The position numbers were made by a program, and so were the translations under genes. The notes below the pieces were generated by a model. It made no database searches, was not told the DNA's origin, and saw nothing but the letters and a program-made list of their open reading frames with translations. A stretch of DNA of 64,000 nt from Nonlabens spongiae (lineage in GTDB: Bacteria > Bacteroidota > Bacteroidia > Flavobacteriales > Flavobacteriaceae), in contig NZ_CP019344.1 of assembly GCF_002117125.1 (NCBI RefSeq), positions 620,001 through 684,000 of the forward strand, in the 5' to 3' direction. Of this stretch, positions 53,221 to 61,716 are shown one piece after another. Within the stretch, counting starts at the first letter, position 1. Each line of letters opens with the position of its first letter.

Positions 53221-54519
53221 TTATCTAAATACAATATTTATTAGTTCTTCCATAAAGGATGATGCTTTCAAAGATTTTGGTTTATAATTTCCAGGATGAC
53301 CACATTTATTTCTCAAATCTAAACAATCCTCTAAAGAGTCTTTTTCTCCTTTGTCAATTTCTCCTAATTCTTGAGCAGTTAACAACAATGTAGAATCTTT
53401 AATATATGCAAAGTCGTCCATTTTCTTTATTTCTTTTGCTCTTGGATAGAATTTTTGAATAGCGTTATTTAAACTAGTCGATCCATGATTAAAACATTTT
53501 TGCCTTATGTTAAGAATTCCAGCATTCCAAGCGAATATAATTCCTGCTCTTAATGAACCAACAGACATACATGTTAAGGCTTCTTTCAAATAATCCCTTT
53601 CTGCTTTATTTGATATTCCAATGATAATTTGCTCAAAATAGTCTCTGTTGATTGGGTGTTCAATTTGCTGGTGTAGACTTATTTTGTCTAATGGACTAAA
53701 TTTTCTATCCTTTGTATTTCGATTTTTAATATCATTGAAAAATACTAATGATTGAGAAGAGCTTATTTTCATATCTTTTAAAATAAATTGTAAAGGTCGC
53801 CCCAATTGTTCTGAATGCATTACATAAGAGTATTTCAAAGTTTTAAAAGAAATTTTTTTATGAATTTTATGCTTCAGAACTTGATTTTTTAATATTCGAC
53901 CGATAGTCGTTACATTATATCTTTTATGGGTCGTAGTACTTTCAAAAAGAAATGTCGATGGACTGTTTTGCCGGATGTGCTTTTTAGCAAGAGTTTTAAC
54001 ATATCGAGCTAAAATCGCTTCTCTTACAACCCTTCCTTTTTTATTTCTTATTTTGATTATATCCCTTTGAAAATCAACATCACCAATTTTCAGGTCTCTA
54101 ACTTCGGATATATCTAAACCTGCAGAATAAGCCGTAGCTAATAGCAGTTTTTGTTGAAGGTTATCAGTATTTTCAATTATTAGCAGTATTTCTTCGACCG
54201 TTAGAATATCGGGATTGCTCCTTTTTCTTTCAGGTTTTCTAATCTTTGTTAAATCAAAATTTTTTGAATGAAGCTTATTAAAGAAATAATTGTATGATTG
54301 AAAAGCTTGATTTACCGTTGCTGGTGCCGCATTTAATCTATCTTGAAGATGCTCTAAAAACTCATTTATATCTTTAAACTCTATTTCGTCTAACTTTTTT
54401 TTTGGAAAAAAGTCATCTAATTTTTTCAACCAATCAACGTAGATCTCAATAGTTTTATCAGCATAAGATTTTCTTTTTAAATCTTCCCTTAATTCATTTG
54501 AATGAGCTTGAATTTCCAA
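53221..54519 (-). CDS. Catalytically degenerate tyrosine recombinase fused to HEPN-like domain
   Basis: 432 residues from a TTG start. Residues ~5-95 are a phage-integrase SAM-like core-binding domain ('KSYADKTIEIYVDWLKKLDDFF'). Residues ~105-265 follow a tyrosine-recombinase catalytic fold, but the catalytic set is gone: first Arg is Asp136 ('AGLDISEV'), the H-x-x-R pair is Lys226/Lys229 ('FKTLKYSYVMH'), the second His is Ile252, and the nucleophile Tyr is Phe261. Only the beta-hairpin Lys (160/161) remains. Residues ~285-432 contain 'DLRNKCGHPGNY' with Arg403-x4-His408, the R-x4-6-H signature of HEPN RNases. It may be a DNA-binding sensor joined to an RNase-type effector, possibly antiphage (inference). 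The AT-rich sequence and lack of palindromes suggest transfer. Confidence 0.72.
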   Translation of the reverse strand: MEIQAHSNELREDLKRKSYADKTIEIYVDWLKKLDDFFPKKKLDEIEFKDINEFLEHLQDRLNAAPATVNQAFQSYNYFFNKLHSKNFDLTKIRKPERKRSNPDILTVEEILLIIENTDNLQQKLLLATAYSAGLDISEVRDLKIGDVDFQRDIIKIRNKKGRVVREAILARYVKTLAKKHIRQNSPSTFLFESTTTHKRYNVTTIGRILKNQVLKHKIHKKISFKTLKYSYVMHSEQLGRPLQFILKDMKISSSQSLVFFNDIKNRNTKDRKFSPLDKISLHQQIEHPINRDYFEQIIIGISNKAERDYLKEALTCMSVGSLRAGIIFAWNAGILNIRQKCFNHGSTSLNNAIQKFYPRAKEIKKMDDFAYIKDSTLLLTAQELGEIDKGEKDSLEDCLDLRNKCGHPGNYKPKSLKASSFMEELINIVFR

Positions 54520-54664
54520 TTTTTTAAGTTTTTTTGAATTACCTTTTATCAGTTAAGTCTCCATAAAAGTAATATTTTTCGAAAGGTAGATTTCGGATAA
54601 CGGTATATTTTTAAAAGCTTTTATAAATTGACAGTCGCACTGAATCAATCAAAAAACTTAGTTT

Positions 54665-54727
54665 CATCCCACACCCCTCAAACCCAACCACCCACACCGC
54701 CCAGCGCCCAGCGCACCGCACAATCAA
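54665..54727. repeat. Heptanucleotide array (CCCAGCG type)
   Basis: Nine consecutive 7-bp units, C-rich, including CCCAGCG twice, CACACCG and CACCGCA. It lies in the gap before the exo/endonuclease-phosphatase gene, where composition switches from AT-rich to C-rich. Confidence 0.85.
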
Positions 54728-54792
54728 ACTTTACCCTCACTTTAATATTTCCCAAACTCCATAAGAGTAATTTTAAATCAAACTAAAAAACC

Positions 54793-55896
54793 ATGTGGAG
54801 AACTATCTTCCAAGTCGTAGGACTTATTGCTGCGGTATTATCATTGATTCCCCTTTTTGCAGCCGATTTCTGGTTCATCAGGGTTTTTGACTACCTCCAC
54901 ATGTACTTTACGGGATTCACGCTTATCGCGATCATCCTTTACTTTTTTACTTTTAAACCTAAATGGGTCAAAGATTATGTCTATGTCTCTATACTTTTGG
55001 GTTGTTTTATTTTCCAAATCTATAGGGCTGTAGATTACTTTCCATTCTACCCGCAAGAGGTGGACCCTGCAAAAAGTCAAACAGCCACCCAGCTTACCTT
55101 TTATAATGTAAACGTCCTTCAGAAAAACACCGAGAGTGTCAAACTTTTTGAAGAGCTACGTGACCTCCAACCGGACGTCATCGTTTTCATGGAGACGGAC
55201 CAGATCTGGGCAGACAAGATCAGCCAAGAAATCAAAAGTGATTATCCTTACCGTGTCGAGCACCCACTGGACAATACATACGGTATCTTACTGTATTCTA
55301 AACTGGAATTAGTTGATCCCCAAGTTGAATTTCTGGTAGATCAAGAAATTCCCTCCATCACTACCCAATTGAGAACTGATAAAGGTGAATTGATCCAGCT
55401 TTATGCGATTCACCCCACGCCGCCCATGCCGCAACACAATCCCAAAAGCACGGATCGTGATAAGGAACTGATTAAAACAGCTATTAAGGCTTATAATTCT
55501 GAACTTCCTGTGATCGTCATGGGAGATTTCAACGATGTCCCCTGGTCAGACAGTACACAACTTATGAAGATTATTGGTAAACTTCTGGATGTGAGATTGG
55601 GAAGAGGAGCGTTTAACACGTTTAACGCAAAAAATATGTTGATGCGCTGGCCACTGGATCACATACTCTCCAGTCCTGAATTCAGGTATGTAGATGCAGA
55701 TACGGGCGCAAATTTTGGTAGCGATCATTTTCCTGTATGGGTAACCTTGTCACTAGAACCAGAAAATAAATTAGATCAAGAAGCTCAAGAACCTACAAAA
55801 AACCAATGGAAACAAGCCAAGGATCAATTAAATGATCAAGAATTAGAAAGTTTTACAAAAATTCCAGCATCCCTGCAGAATTTGATGTCTCAATAA
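54793..55896 (+). CDS. Membrane-bound endonuclease/exonuclease/phosphatase family protein
   Basis: 367 residues. Three N-terminal helices (about 4-22, 36-54, 61-80) anchor it in the membrane. The catalytic domain follows: 'LTFYNVNVLQKN' (N-terminal Asn), 'PDVIVFMETD' (metal Glu), 'YAIHPTPPMPQHN', 'VIVMGDFNDVPWSDST' (D-F-N motif) and 'RWPLDHILSS', ending with 'GSDHFPVWVTL' (catalytic D-H). The full DNase I-like/EEP active site is present. Substrate may be nucleic acid or a phospholipid/phosphodiester on the outer face. The 3' end overlaps the convergent thioesterase gene by 7 bp. Confidence 0.9.
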   Translation: MWRTIFQVVGLIAAVLSLIPLFAADFWFIRVFDYLHMYFTGFTLIAIILYFFTFKPKWVKDYVYVSILLGCFIFQIYRAVDYFPFYPQEVDPAKSQTATQLTFYNVNVLQKNTESVKLFEELRDLQPDVIVFMETDQIWADKISQEIKSDYPYRVEHPLDNTYGILLYSKLELVDPQVEFLVDQEIPSITTQLRTDKGELIQLYAIHPTPPMPQHNPKSTDRDKELIKTAIKAYNSELPVIVMGDFNDVPWSDSTQLMKIIGKLLDVRLGRGAFNTFNAKNMLMRWPLDHILSSPEFRYVDADTGANFGSDHFPVWVTLSLEPENKLDQEAQEPTKNQWKQAKDQLNDQELESFTKIPASLQNLMSQ

Positions 55897-56441
55897 TCAG
55901 ATAAATTCAGTTCCACATTATAGGATTTCAAGGCATCTTTAAATTTGGGATCCGTAAAATTTGCCTGCTCTATGGCCCTGCGACTATCTATTTTAAGCTC
56001 TTTACGCTTAATCGCGCGGGAGAAACGCCTTATGTGCGTCGCATTGCTGATTTTAAGCCCGGGTACTTCAACCGTATCTCCCTGTTCATCCTTTGCCACC
56101 ATGGTTACATAAGAGGAGTTACAGTGCTTGGACTCACCGGTCTGTATATTTTCAGCATCCACGCGTATTCCTACCACCATAGATGTTTTCCCTACATAAT
56201 TGACTGACGCCTTCAAGGTTACCATTTCGCCCACCTCAATAGGCGCAAGAAAATCCACCACATCTACACTTGCGGTCACGCAGTAGTTATTGCTGTGTTT
56301 TGAAGCGCAGGCAAATGCGATTTGATCGATGAGCGATAGCACATGCCCACCATGGATCTTACCAGAAAAATTGGCATGGGAGGGTAGCATCAGTATGCTC
56401 AGTGTTACTTTGGATTCTTCTGGAGATTTAAACTTTTTCAT
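55890..56441 (-). CDS. Acyl-CoA thioesterase (hot-dog fold)
   Basis: 183 residues from ATG at 56441; the longer frame to 56540 is unlikely because it would translate the palindrome at 56487 and leaves the family start. Hot-dog features: 'MLPSHANFSGKIHGGHVLSLIDQIAFACASKHS' (about 17-49; Asn/Gly/His and the central helix with Asp) and 'YCVTASVDVVDFLAPIEVGEMVTLKASVNYVGKTSMVVGIRVDAENIQTGE' (about 52-103). It hydrolyses acyl-CoA, probably of medium or long chain, as in the YciA/BACH group. The gene is convergent with the exo/endonuclease gene. Confidence 0.9.
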   Translation of the reverse strand: MKKFKSPEESKVTLSILMLPSHANFSGKIHGGHVLSLIDQIAFACASKHSNNYCVTASVDVVDFLAPIEVGEMVTLKASVNYVGKTSMVVGIRVDAENIQTGESKHCNSSYVTMVAKDEQGDTVEVPGLKISNATHIRRFSRAIKRKELKIDSRRAIEQANFTDPKFKDALKSYNVELNLSDY

Positions 56442-56486
56442 GGGATCAAGGCTTAATTGTGGCAAGATAAGATAGAAGTTTTTCCC

Positions 56487-56500
56487 GCTTTCGCGAAAGC
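56487..56500. repeat. Palindrome copy 14 (intergenic)
   Basis: Perfect 16-bp form about 46 bp upstream of the thioesterase start codon (minus strand), in the region between it and pdxH. Confidence 0.95.
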
Positions 56501-56614
56501 GGAACAAGCAATATACACTTTCACATAAAATTAATCCCAAACACGATAAATCGCTATCCCGAGAGGTTTCACAAACAAACCGTATTCAGTAAATTGCAGG
56601 GAAAGAACGTTTTC

Positions 56615-57262
56615 ATGCAAAGAGACCTTCAGAACCTGAGAAAATCATACGATAAAGCCGCTTTACTGGAAGAAAATGTCCCGATGGATCCCATGGAGCT
56701 TTTTGATCAATGGTTCAAAATGGCTGATGAATGTGAAGAAATCGAGGAGGCTAATGCCATGAACCTAGCTTCTCTAGGAACTGATGGTTTCCCGAAAAAC
56801 CGTATCGTTTTACTGAAAGAGATCGTAGATGGAAATCTTTTGTTTTATACTAACTATACCAGTGAAAAAGCGCAGGGAATCGATGCTCATCCTAGAGTAA
56901 GCCTGAATTTTTTCTGGCCGGCGCTTGAAAAACAAATCATCATCAAAGCAGATGTTAAGAAAACCTCACGGGAGAAATCATTGAGCTATTATCGCACCAG
57001 ACCTAGAGGTTCTCAGATAGGAGCGTGGGTAAGCAATCAAAGTTCTCAGATTGATTCAAGGGAGCAACTCATGGACAAACTCGCTGAAATGGAAAAGCGA
57101 TTTGAAGATGGAGAAATTCCCTTACCTGATTTCTGGGGAGGTTATGCCTGTAAACCGGTAAGTTTTGAATTCTGGCAGGGACGCGAGAACCGCCTGCACG
57201 ATCGCATACTTTATTCCAGGAATGAACAGGGTTCATGGATCACCAAAAGATTACAACCATAA
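56615..57262 (+). CDS. pdxH: Pyridoxamine 5'-phosphate oxidase
   Basis: Oxidises pyridoxine/pyridoxamine phosphate to pyridoxal phosphate using FMN. 215 residues from ATG at 56615, preceded by 'GGGAAAG' about 10 bp upstream; the TTG opening at 56594 is less likely. Signature stretches: 'LRKSYDKAALLEENVPMDPMELFDQWF', 'NRIVLLKEI', 'FYTNYTSEKAQGIDAHPRVSLNFFW' (FMN binding), 'YYRTRPRGSQIGAWVSNQSS' and the C-terminal 'WQGRENRLHDRILYSR'. The next gene starts on its stop (TAATG). It leads an operon with sixA, ppk1 and ppx. Confidence 0.96.
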   Translation: MQRDLQNLRKSYDKAALLEENVPMDPMELFDQWFKMADECEEIEEANAMNLASLGTDGFPKNRIVLLKEIVDGNLLFYTNYTSEKAQGIDAHPRVSLNFFWPALEKQIIIKADVKKTSREKSLSYYRTRPRGSQIGAWVSNQSSQIDSREQLMDKLAEMEKRFEDGEIPLPDFWGGYACKPVSFEFWQGRENRLHDRILYSRNEQGSWITKRLQP

Positions 57263-57747
57263 TGAAAAAATTAATCATAAGTAGACACGGTAAATCCTCA
57301 TGGGAGCTGAATGTGAGAGATCACGATCGCGTGCTCAACCAGCGAGGAATAGATGATGGACATCTTGTAGGGAAACATCTCAAGGAAATGAACATCAAGC
57401 CAGATTTAATCTGGTCCAGCACAGCTGCTCGAGCGCTTCAAACCGCAACGATTGTAACTGAATATATCGATTATAGTCTTTCAAAATTACGATTGAACAG
57501 GAATCTTTACACGTTTAGCAGTGATGAGTTAAAGCGTGTCATACAGAGCTGTACTGATGATGTAGATACGCTCATGATATTCTCTCACAATCATGGGATT
57601 ACAGATTTTGTAAACAGATACGGCAACAAGGCTTTTGATAATGTTCCCACCACTGGAGTGGTACAACTTATTTTTGATACTAACCAGTGGAGTGACATCA
57701 CTCGCGGGAGTACTCAGTTTTATGTATTTCCCAAACACATACGCTAG
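57262..57747 (+). CDS. sixA: SixA-type histidine phosphatase
   Basis: 161 residues from ATG at 57262, overlapping the pdxH stop (TAATG). The phosphatase motif is 'IISRHGKSSWE' (R-H-G, about 6-8) near the N-terminus; 'WSSTAARALQTA' and 'MIFSHNHGITDFVNRYG' (second His) complete the SixA-like site. It removes phosphate from phospho-His or other substrates; in this family SixA acts on histidine-containing phosphotransfer proteins. Its stop directly abuts the ppk1 ATG, and the coupling to polyphosphate enzymes points to a shared phosphate-related role. Confidence 0.88.
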   Translation: MKKLIISRHGKSSWELNVRDHDRVLNQRGIDDGHLVGKHLKEMNIKPDLIWSSTAARALQTATIVTEYIDYSLSKLRLNRNLYTFSSDELKRVIQSCTDDVDTLMIFSHNHGITDFVNRYGNKAFDNVPTTGVVQLIFDTNQWSDITRGSTQFYVFPKHIR

Positions 57748-59808
57748 ATGGAAAACAGGTACTACAACCGTGAGCTGAGTTGGCTCAAATTCAATGCGCG
57801 CGTCCTTCAAGAAGCAAGCGATAAAACCGTCCCTCTCATTGAGCGGTTGCGATTTCTCGGGATTTTTTCAAACAATCTTGATGAATTTTTCAAAGTACGT
57901 TACGCTACGATTCAACGCATTCAAAGAGCCGGGAAGAATGCCACTAAATCTTTAGGAGGTATTTCTGCCGAGGATTTACTAGTAGAAATTAACAAGGAAG
58001 TAATTGAAGTACAGGCGCTCAGTTTTAGAATTTTAGAGGAACTGGAAGGCGAACTCAAAAATGAAAATATTATTCTCGTAGATGAGACTGAAGTTTCTAA
58101 AGAACACGAGGTTTACATACGCACTTATTTTAATGAAAAGATCAGCCCGGCGCTGGGAACGATTATTATCAAAGATAGCCTGCCATTTCCACAACTTAGG
58201 GATGGTTATGGCTATCTGGCCGTCCGCATGAAACTCAAAGATGGCGGCTTACAGCACGCGTTTATCGAGAAACCCAAGCATTTAGAGCGTTTTGTAGTTT
58301 TGCCACAACTGGAAGGTGACGATCGCCAGTACATCATATTATTGGACGATTTGATCAGGCACCGCATGCATTACATCTTCAGCATTTTTGATTATCAGGA
58401 AATCGAAGCCCACATGATCAAAGTGACGCTGGACGCAGAACTGGACATGGACATTGATCTGAAAAACAGCTTGCTGGAAAAAATACGCCGCAGTGTCTAT
58501 GATCGTAAGGATGGAGATCCCGTAAGATTTGTTTATGATAAGGAGATTAATGATGAGACACTTCAATTAATCCTAGACAAATTAAACGTTGAGGACACTG
58601 ACTCAAAAATTCCTGGTGGCCGCTATCACAACCGTCGCGATTATTTGAAATTCCCTAGCTTGGGTCGTAAAGATCTACTTTATGAAGAACAACCACCTTT
58701 GCCTATTAATGGTGTACCAGCGCTGGGGTCATTACTCGATCGTATTGAGAAAGGTGACATCTTACAATACACGCCCTACCATACCTTTATTAATACGGTA
58801 AAATTCCTACGGGAAGCAGCGCTTGATCCTGACGTTCAAACCATAAAAATCACTATCTATCGCCTAGCTGAAATCTCCCAGATTGCTGGATCGCTTATTA
58901 ATGCGGCCAAAAACGGCAAACAGGTCACGGTAAGTATCGAGCTGCAAGCACGTTTTGACGAGCAGGCCAATATTAATTATGCCGAGTTGATGCAGGAGGA
59001 GGGAATTGAGATGATCTTTGGTGTACCTGGCCTGAAAGTGCATTGTAAGGCTTGTTGTATTACTAGGGTAAGAAACGGTAAAACCACTCGCTACGGTTTT
59101 ATTTCTACGGGCAATTTTAATGAATCTACCGCCCGCATCTATACCGACTACACGCTTTTTACCACTAATAAGAAGATCTTAAAAGAGGTGGAGAAAGTCT
59201 TTGACTTTTTCAAGGTCAATTATAAAATTTATAAATACAAGCATTTATTAGTTTCTCCTCACAGTCTCAGAGCCGGAATTGAGAAGTTGGTCAATCGTGA
59301 GATCGCTTTCGCGAAAGCGGGAAAAAAAGCACACATTAGAATAAAATTGAACAGCTTCTCAGATTTCAAGATGGTGGACCTGTTTTATAAAGCCTCCCAA
59401 GCCGGAGTCAAAATAGAGCTGATTGTGAGAGGAATATGTTGTTTGATCCCTGGAGTGAAGGGCATGAGTGAAAATATAAAGGTAATCAGTATCGTAGACC
59501 GCTATCTAGAACATCCCAGAGTCTATTATTTCCATAACGATGGCGATAGTGATGTGTTTATTTCTAGTGCTGATTTGATGGGTCGCAACCTGGATATGCG
59601 TGTAGAAATTGCTTGTCCTATCTATGATGACAAAATCAAACAAGAGATTATTGAAACCATGGATATATGCTGGAGAGATAATGTCAAAGCGCGTATAATT
59701 GATCAGGAACAGACTAATGCTTATGTGCAAAATGCTCAGGAACCTGTGCGGTCACAATACGCTACTTATGAATATTATCAGCAAAAAAACAGACTGAATG
59801 AAGTTTAG
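57748..59808 (+). CDS. ppk1: Polyphosphate kinase 1
   Basis: Makes polyphosphate from ATP. 686 residues, normal length. N-terminal domain: 'YYNRELSWLKFNARVLQEA'. Head/middle domain: 'GRYHNRRDYLKFPSLG'. Catalytic domains: 'VSIELQARFDEQANINYAELMQEEGIEMIFGVPGLKVHCKACCITR' with the first catalytic His, and 'GNFNESTARIYTDYTLFT'. Later 'LIVRGICCLIPG', 'VISIVDRYLEHPRVYYFHNDG' and 'VFISSADLMGRNLDMRVEIACPI' complete the PLD-like site. It starts right after the sixA stop and overlaps the ppx start by 11 bp. A palindrome encodes 'AFAKA' at about 520-524, in a conserved-family stretch ('REIAFAKAGKKAHI'). Confidence 0.96.
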   Translation: MENRYYNRELSWLKFNARVLQEASDKTVPLIERLRFLGIFSNNLDEFFKVRYATIQRIQRAGKNATKSLGGISAEDLLVEINKEVIEVQALSFRILEELEGELKNENIILVDETEVSKEHEVYIRTYFNEKISPALGTIIIKDSLPFPQLRDGYGYLAVRMKLKDGGLQHAFIEKPKHLERFVVLPQLEGDDRQYIILLDDLIRHRMHYIFSIFDYQEIEAHMIKVTLDAELDMDIDLKNSLLEKIRRSVYDRKDGDPVRFVYDKEINDETLQLILDKLNVEDTDSKIPGGRYHNRRDYLKFPSLGRKDLLYEEQPPLPINGVPALGSLLDRIEKGDILQYTPYHTFINTVKFLREAALDPDVQTIKITIYRLAEISQIAGSLINAAKNGKQVTVSIELQARFDEQANINYAELMQEEGIEMIFGVPGLKVHCKACCITRVRNGKTTRYGFISTGNFNESTARIYTDYTLFTTNKKILKEVEKVFDFFKVNYKIYKYKHLLVSPHSLRAGIEKLVNREIAFAKAGKKAHIRIKLNSFSDFKMVDLFYKASQAGVKIELIVRGICCLIPGVKGMSENIKVISIVDRYLEHPRVYYFHNDGDSDVFISSADLMGRNLDMRVEIACPIYDDKIKQEIIETMDICWRDNVKARIIDQEQTNAYVQNAQEPVRSQYATYEYYQQKNRLNEV
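59305..59318. repeat. Palindrome copy 15 (coding, AFAKA frame)
   Basis: Perfect 16-bp form in ppk1, encoding 'AFAKA'. Confidence 0.95.
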
Positions 59809-60697
59809 AAGTGCAAAATATGGTGCCATTGATATCGGGTCTAATGCCATAAGGCTACTTATTGCTACGGTAAACATTTTAGGAGATGAGCAACCGCTTT
59901 TCAAAAAAACAAGCCTGGTACGAGTTCCCATAAGACTGGGTCAAGATGTGTTTACCAAAGGAAAAATAGGCAAGCGCAACCTTAAGCGTATGATTGATTC
60001 CATGCAATCGTATAAATTGTTGATGAACGTTCACGGCGTGGAAAGTTACCGTGCATATGCCACAAGTGCTATGCGTGAAGCCGATAACGGCCATGAAATT
60101 GCTGCAGAAATTCTGGAGAAAACCGGGATCAACATTGAGATCATAGAAGGTACACATGAAGCTGCCATTATCGCCATGACAGACCTTCATGCATTTATCG
60201 ATAAAAATAAAGTCTACCTGTATGTGGATGTGGGTGGTGGTAGTACAGAGTTTACCTTATTTGCTTACGGTAAAGAAGTAGCTTCCAAATCATTTAAAAT
60301 TGGAACGGTGCGTCTTCTTAATGATATGGTGGGACGTGAATTGTGGGAGGAGGCCGAAGACTGGATCAAGGACATAACAACATTTTATGACGGAATCGAC
60401 TTGATAGGAAGTGGTGGGAATATCAATAATATCTTTAAGGCGAGTGGGAAGCGTTATGGTAAACCACTTTCTTATTTTTATCTGTCTTCCTACTATCAGG
60501 AGTTACAAACCTACAGCTATGAAGAGCGTATCTATAAACTAGGACAGAATCAAGACCGCGCCGATGTGATTATACCCGCCTGCCGCATCTATCTTAATGC
60601 TATGAAGTGGAGCAAGGCAAAAAACATCTATGTTCCTAAAATTGGTTTGAGTGACGGTATTATTAAGTCTATTTATAATGCGGAGATGGGGGAGTAG
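59798..60697 (+). CDS. ppx: Exopolyphosphatase / guanosine pentaphosphate phosphohydrolase family
   Basis: 299 residues, the short (single-domain-pair) Ppx/GppA form. 'YGAIDIGSNAIRLLIA' (about 6-21) is the phosphate 1 loop; 'YATSAMREADNGHE' and 'EIIEGTHEAAIIAMTD' carry the catalytic Glu region; 'YLYVDVGGGSTEFTLF' (about 140-155) is the second ATPase-like loop, and 'LIGSGGNINNIF' the third. It degrades polyphosphate or pppGpp, opposing the overlapping upstream ppk1, and completes the pdxH-sixA-ppk1-ppx operon. Confidence 0.93.
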   Translation: MKFRSAKYGAIDIGSNAIRLLIATVNILGDEQPLFKKTSLVRVPIRLGQDVFTKGKIGKRNLKRMIDSMQSYKLLMNVHGVESYRAYATSAMREADNGHEIAAEILEKTGINIEIIEGTHEAAIIAMTDLHAFIDKNKVYLYVDVGGGSTEFTLFAYGKEVASKSFKIGTVRLLNDMVGRELWEEAEDWIKDITTFYDGIDLIGSGGNINNIFKASGKRYGKPLSYFYLSSYYQELQTYSYEERIYKLGQNQDRADVIIPACRIYLNAMKWSKAKNIYVPKIGLSDGIIKSIYNAEMGE

Positions 60698-60707
60698 GAG
60701 AGTGAAA

Positions 60708-61160
60708 TCAGGAATTCAATCGAGAGTCAAAGTGAAAATTTTTATGTTCAAGAATTTCAATGTTCATATATTCAGGATGCCGACAATTCAGAATGTAGTT
60801 ATTTGCAGAGTGAATTATACAACTCGGTACTTTCATGGCTAATTCTTCACCTTTAAGTATCCAATCCTGACCTATTTCTGATAAAATTGCCGGTGCTGGA
60901 TAGTCTATCCAGTTTTTAGGAAGGTTAGATACTTCAAGTTCAAAAATAGAATCATCCGGGATTTTAATTGTAAGGATGTCAAGATTGGGAACGAGCATAG
61001 GTGGTGTATGAACTATTGTTTCTAATAAGGCTATTTCTTTACTTTCTCCAGTATAGAGTACAGGTGTTCCTTTTTTATTCCAGCGACCTCCATAAAGAGC
61101 AGCACCTGTGCCGTAAATGTCCTTTGAATATTTGCTGCTCGTGATTCTGTAAACGATCAT
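60708..61160 (-). CDS. RES-domain toxin
   Basis: 150 residues of the RES domain family, NAD-degrading toxins (MbcT-like NAD+ phosphorylase). 'MIVYRITSSKYSKDIYGTGAALYGGRWNKKGTPVLYTGESKEIALLETIVH' contains the Arg, Tyr and Glu residues typical of the NAD site (R-I..., G-G-R-W-N, E-x-x-L/A). It starts on the stop of the antitoxin gene (TAATG), so the pair is translationally coupled. It is convergent with ppx. It looks intact; activity is controlled by the partner antitoxin. Confidence 0.9.
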   Translation of the reverse strand: MIVYRITSSKYSKDIYGTGAALYGGRWNKKGTPVLYTGESKEIALLETIVHTPPMLVPNLDILTIKIPDDSIFELEVSNLPKNWIDYPAPAILSEIGQDWILKGEELAMKVPSCIIHSANNYILNCRHPEYMNIEILEHKNFHFDSRLNS

Positions 61161-61618
61161 TAGCTGTAAACTCCGTGTTCTATTCTACCCAGAACGTCCC
61201 TAACCTTTGAAACGCCTTCTGGTATTTCTATCAATTCCATAGGTTCCATTCCGCCTAGCGAAGTATTGGGTAGGTCGAGCCACTTAAAAAAAGCTTCTTT
61301 TGAGCCAAAAATTTCAATACCCAACAAAAAAAGTTCTGAGATTTCAAAAAGCTTGACCGAAAAATTACGTTCAAGTATTTTGTTTGACTTTGTCCACCTA
61401 TAGATCGTAGGCTCAGAAACTGAAAGAATTTCAGCCATGGTATCTCTTTTGAGATCAAAGTAATCTCCAAAATTCTTGATAACGTTTGCGTTGACTCCCT
61501 TCGACGCCGCCTGAATAAAATCAAAATGACTTTGGAGTTGCGAATCGATATATTTTTTTCCAAGAACATTTCTAACCTTATCCAGATGTTGAGTTGTAGT
61601 TAATTCTGAAACAGTCAT
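61160..61618 (-). CDS. Xre/MbcA/ParS-type antitoxin
   Basis: 152 residues from ATG at 61618 (frame opens 13 codons earlier). The N-terminal half contains a helix-turn-helix ('DLKRDTMAEILSVSEPTIYRWTKSNKILERNFSVKLFEISELFLLGIEIFG'). The C-terminal half ends in the DUF2384 toxin-binding region ('FFKWLDLPNTSLGGMEPMELIEIPEGVSKVRDVLGRIEHGVYS'). Such antitoxins block the RES toxin active site and repress their own operon. It is 1 base into the toxin start. The chromosomal pair lies beside dnaX. Confidence 0.9.
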   Translation of the reverse strand: MTVSELTTTQHLDKVRNVLGKKYIDSQLQSHFDFIQAASKGVNANVIKNFGDYFDLKRDTMAEILSVSEPTIYRWTKSNKILERNFSVKLFEISELFLLGIEIFGSKEAFFKWLDLPNTSLGGMEPMELIEIPEGVSKVRDVLGRIEHGVYS

Positions 61619-61716
61619 GTGATAATATAATTTATTACATGAACGAATATACGACAATCGTGCCGTCTTTTAAAGATTTATGAGAACGGGATTATAAAAT
61701 AAAGATGGCGTGAGGA

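Noticed and set aside
53221..54519. Active phage or integron-type integrase marking a mobile element
   Set aside because: The catalytic R, H, R, H, Y residues are all replaced and I found no flanking direct repeats or attachment site, so I do not call an element.
55890..56540. Longer thioesterase start at 56540
   Set aside because: The extra 33 residues translate the iterated palindrome, and the family begins near the ATG at 56441.
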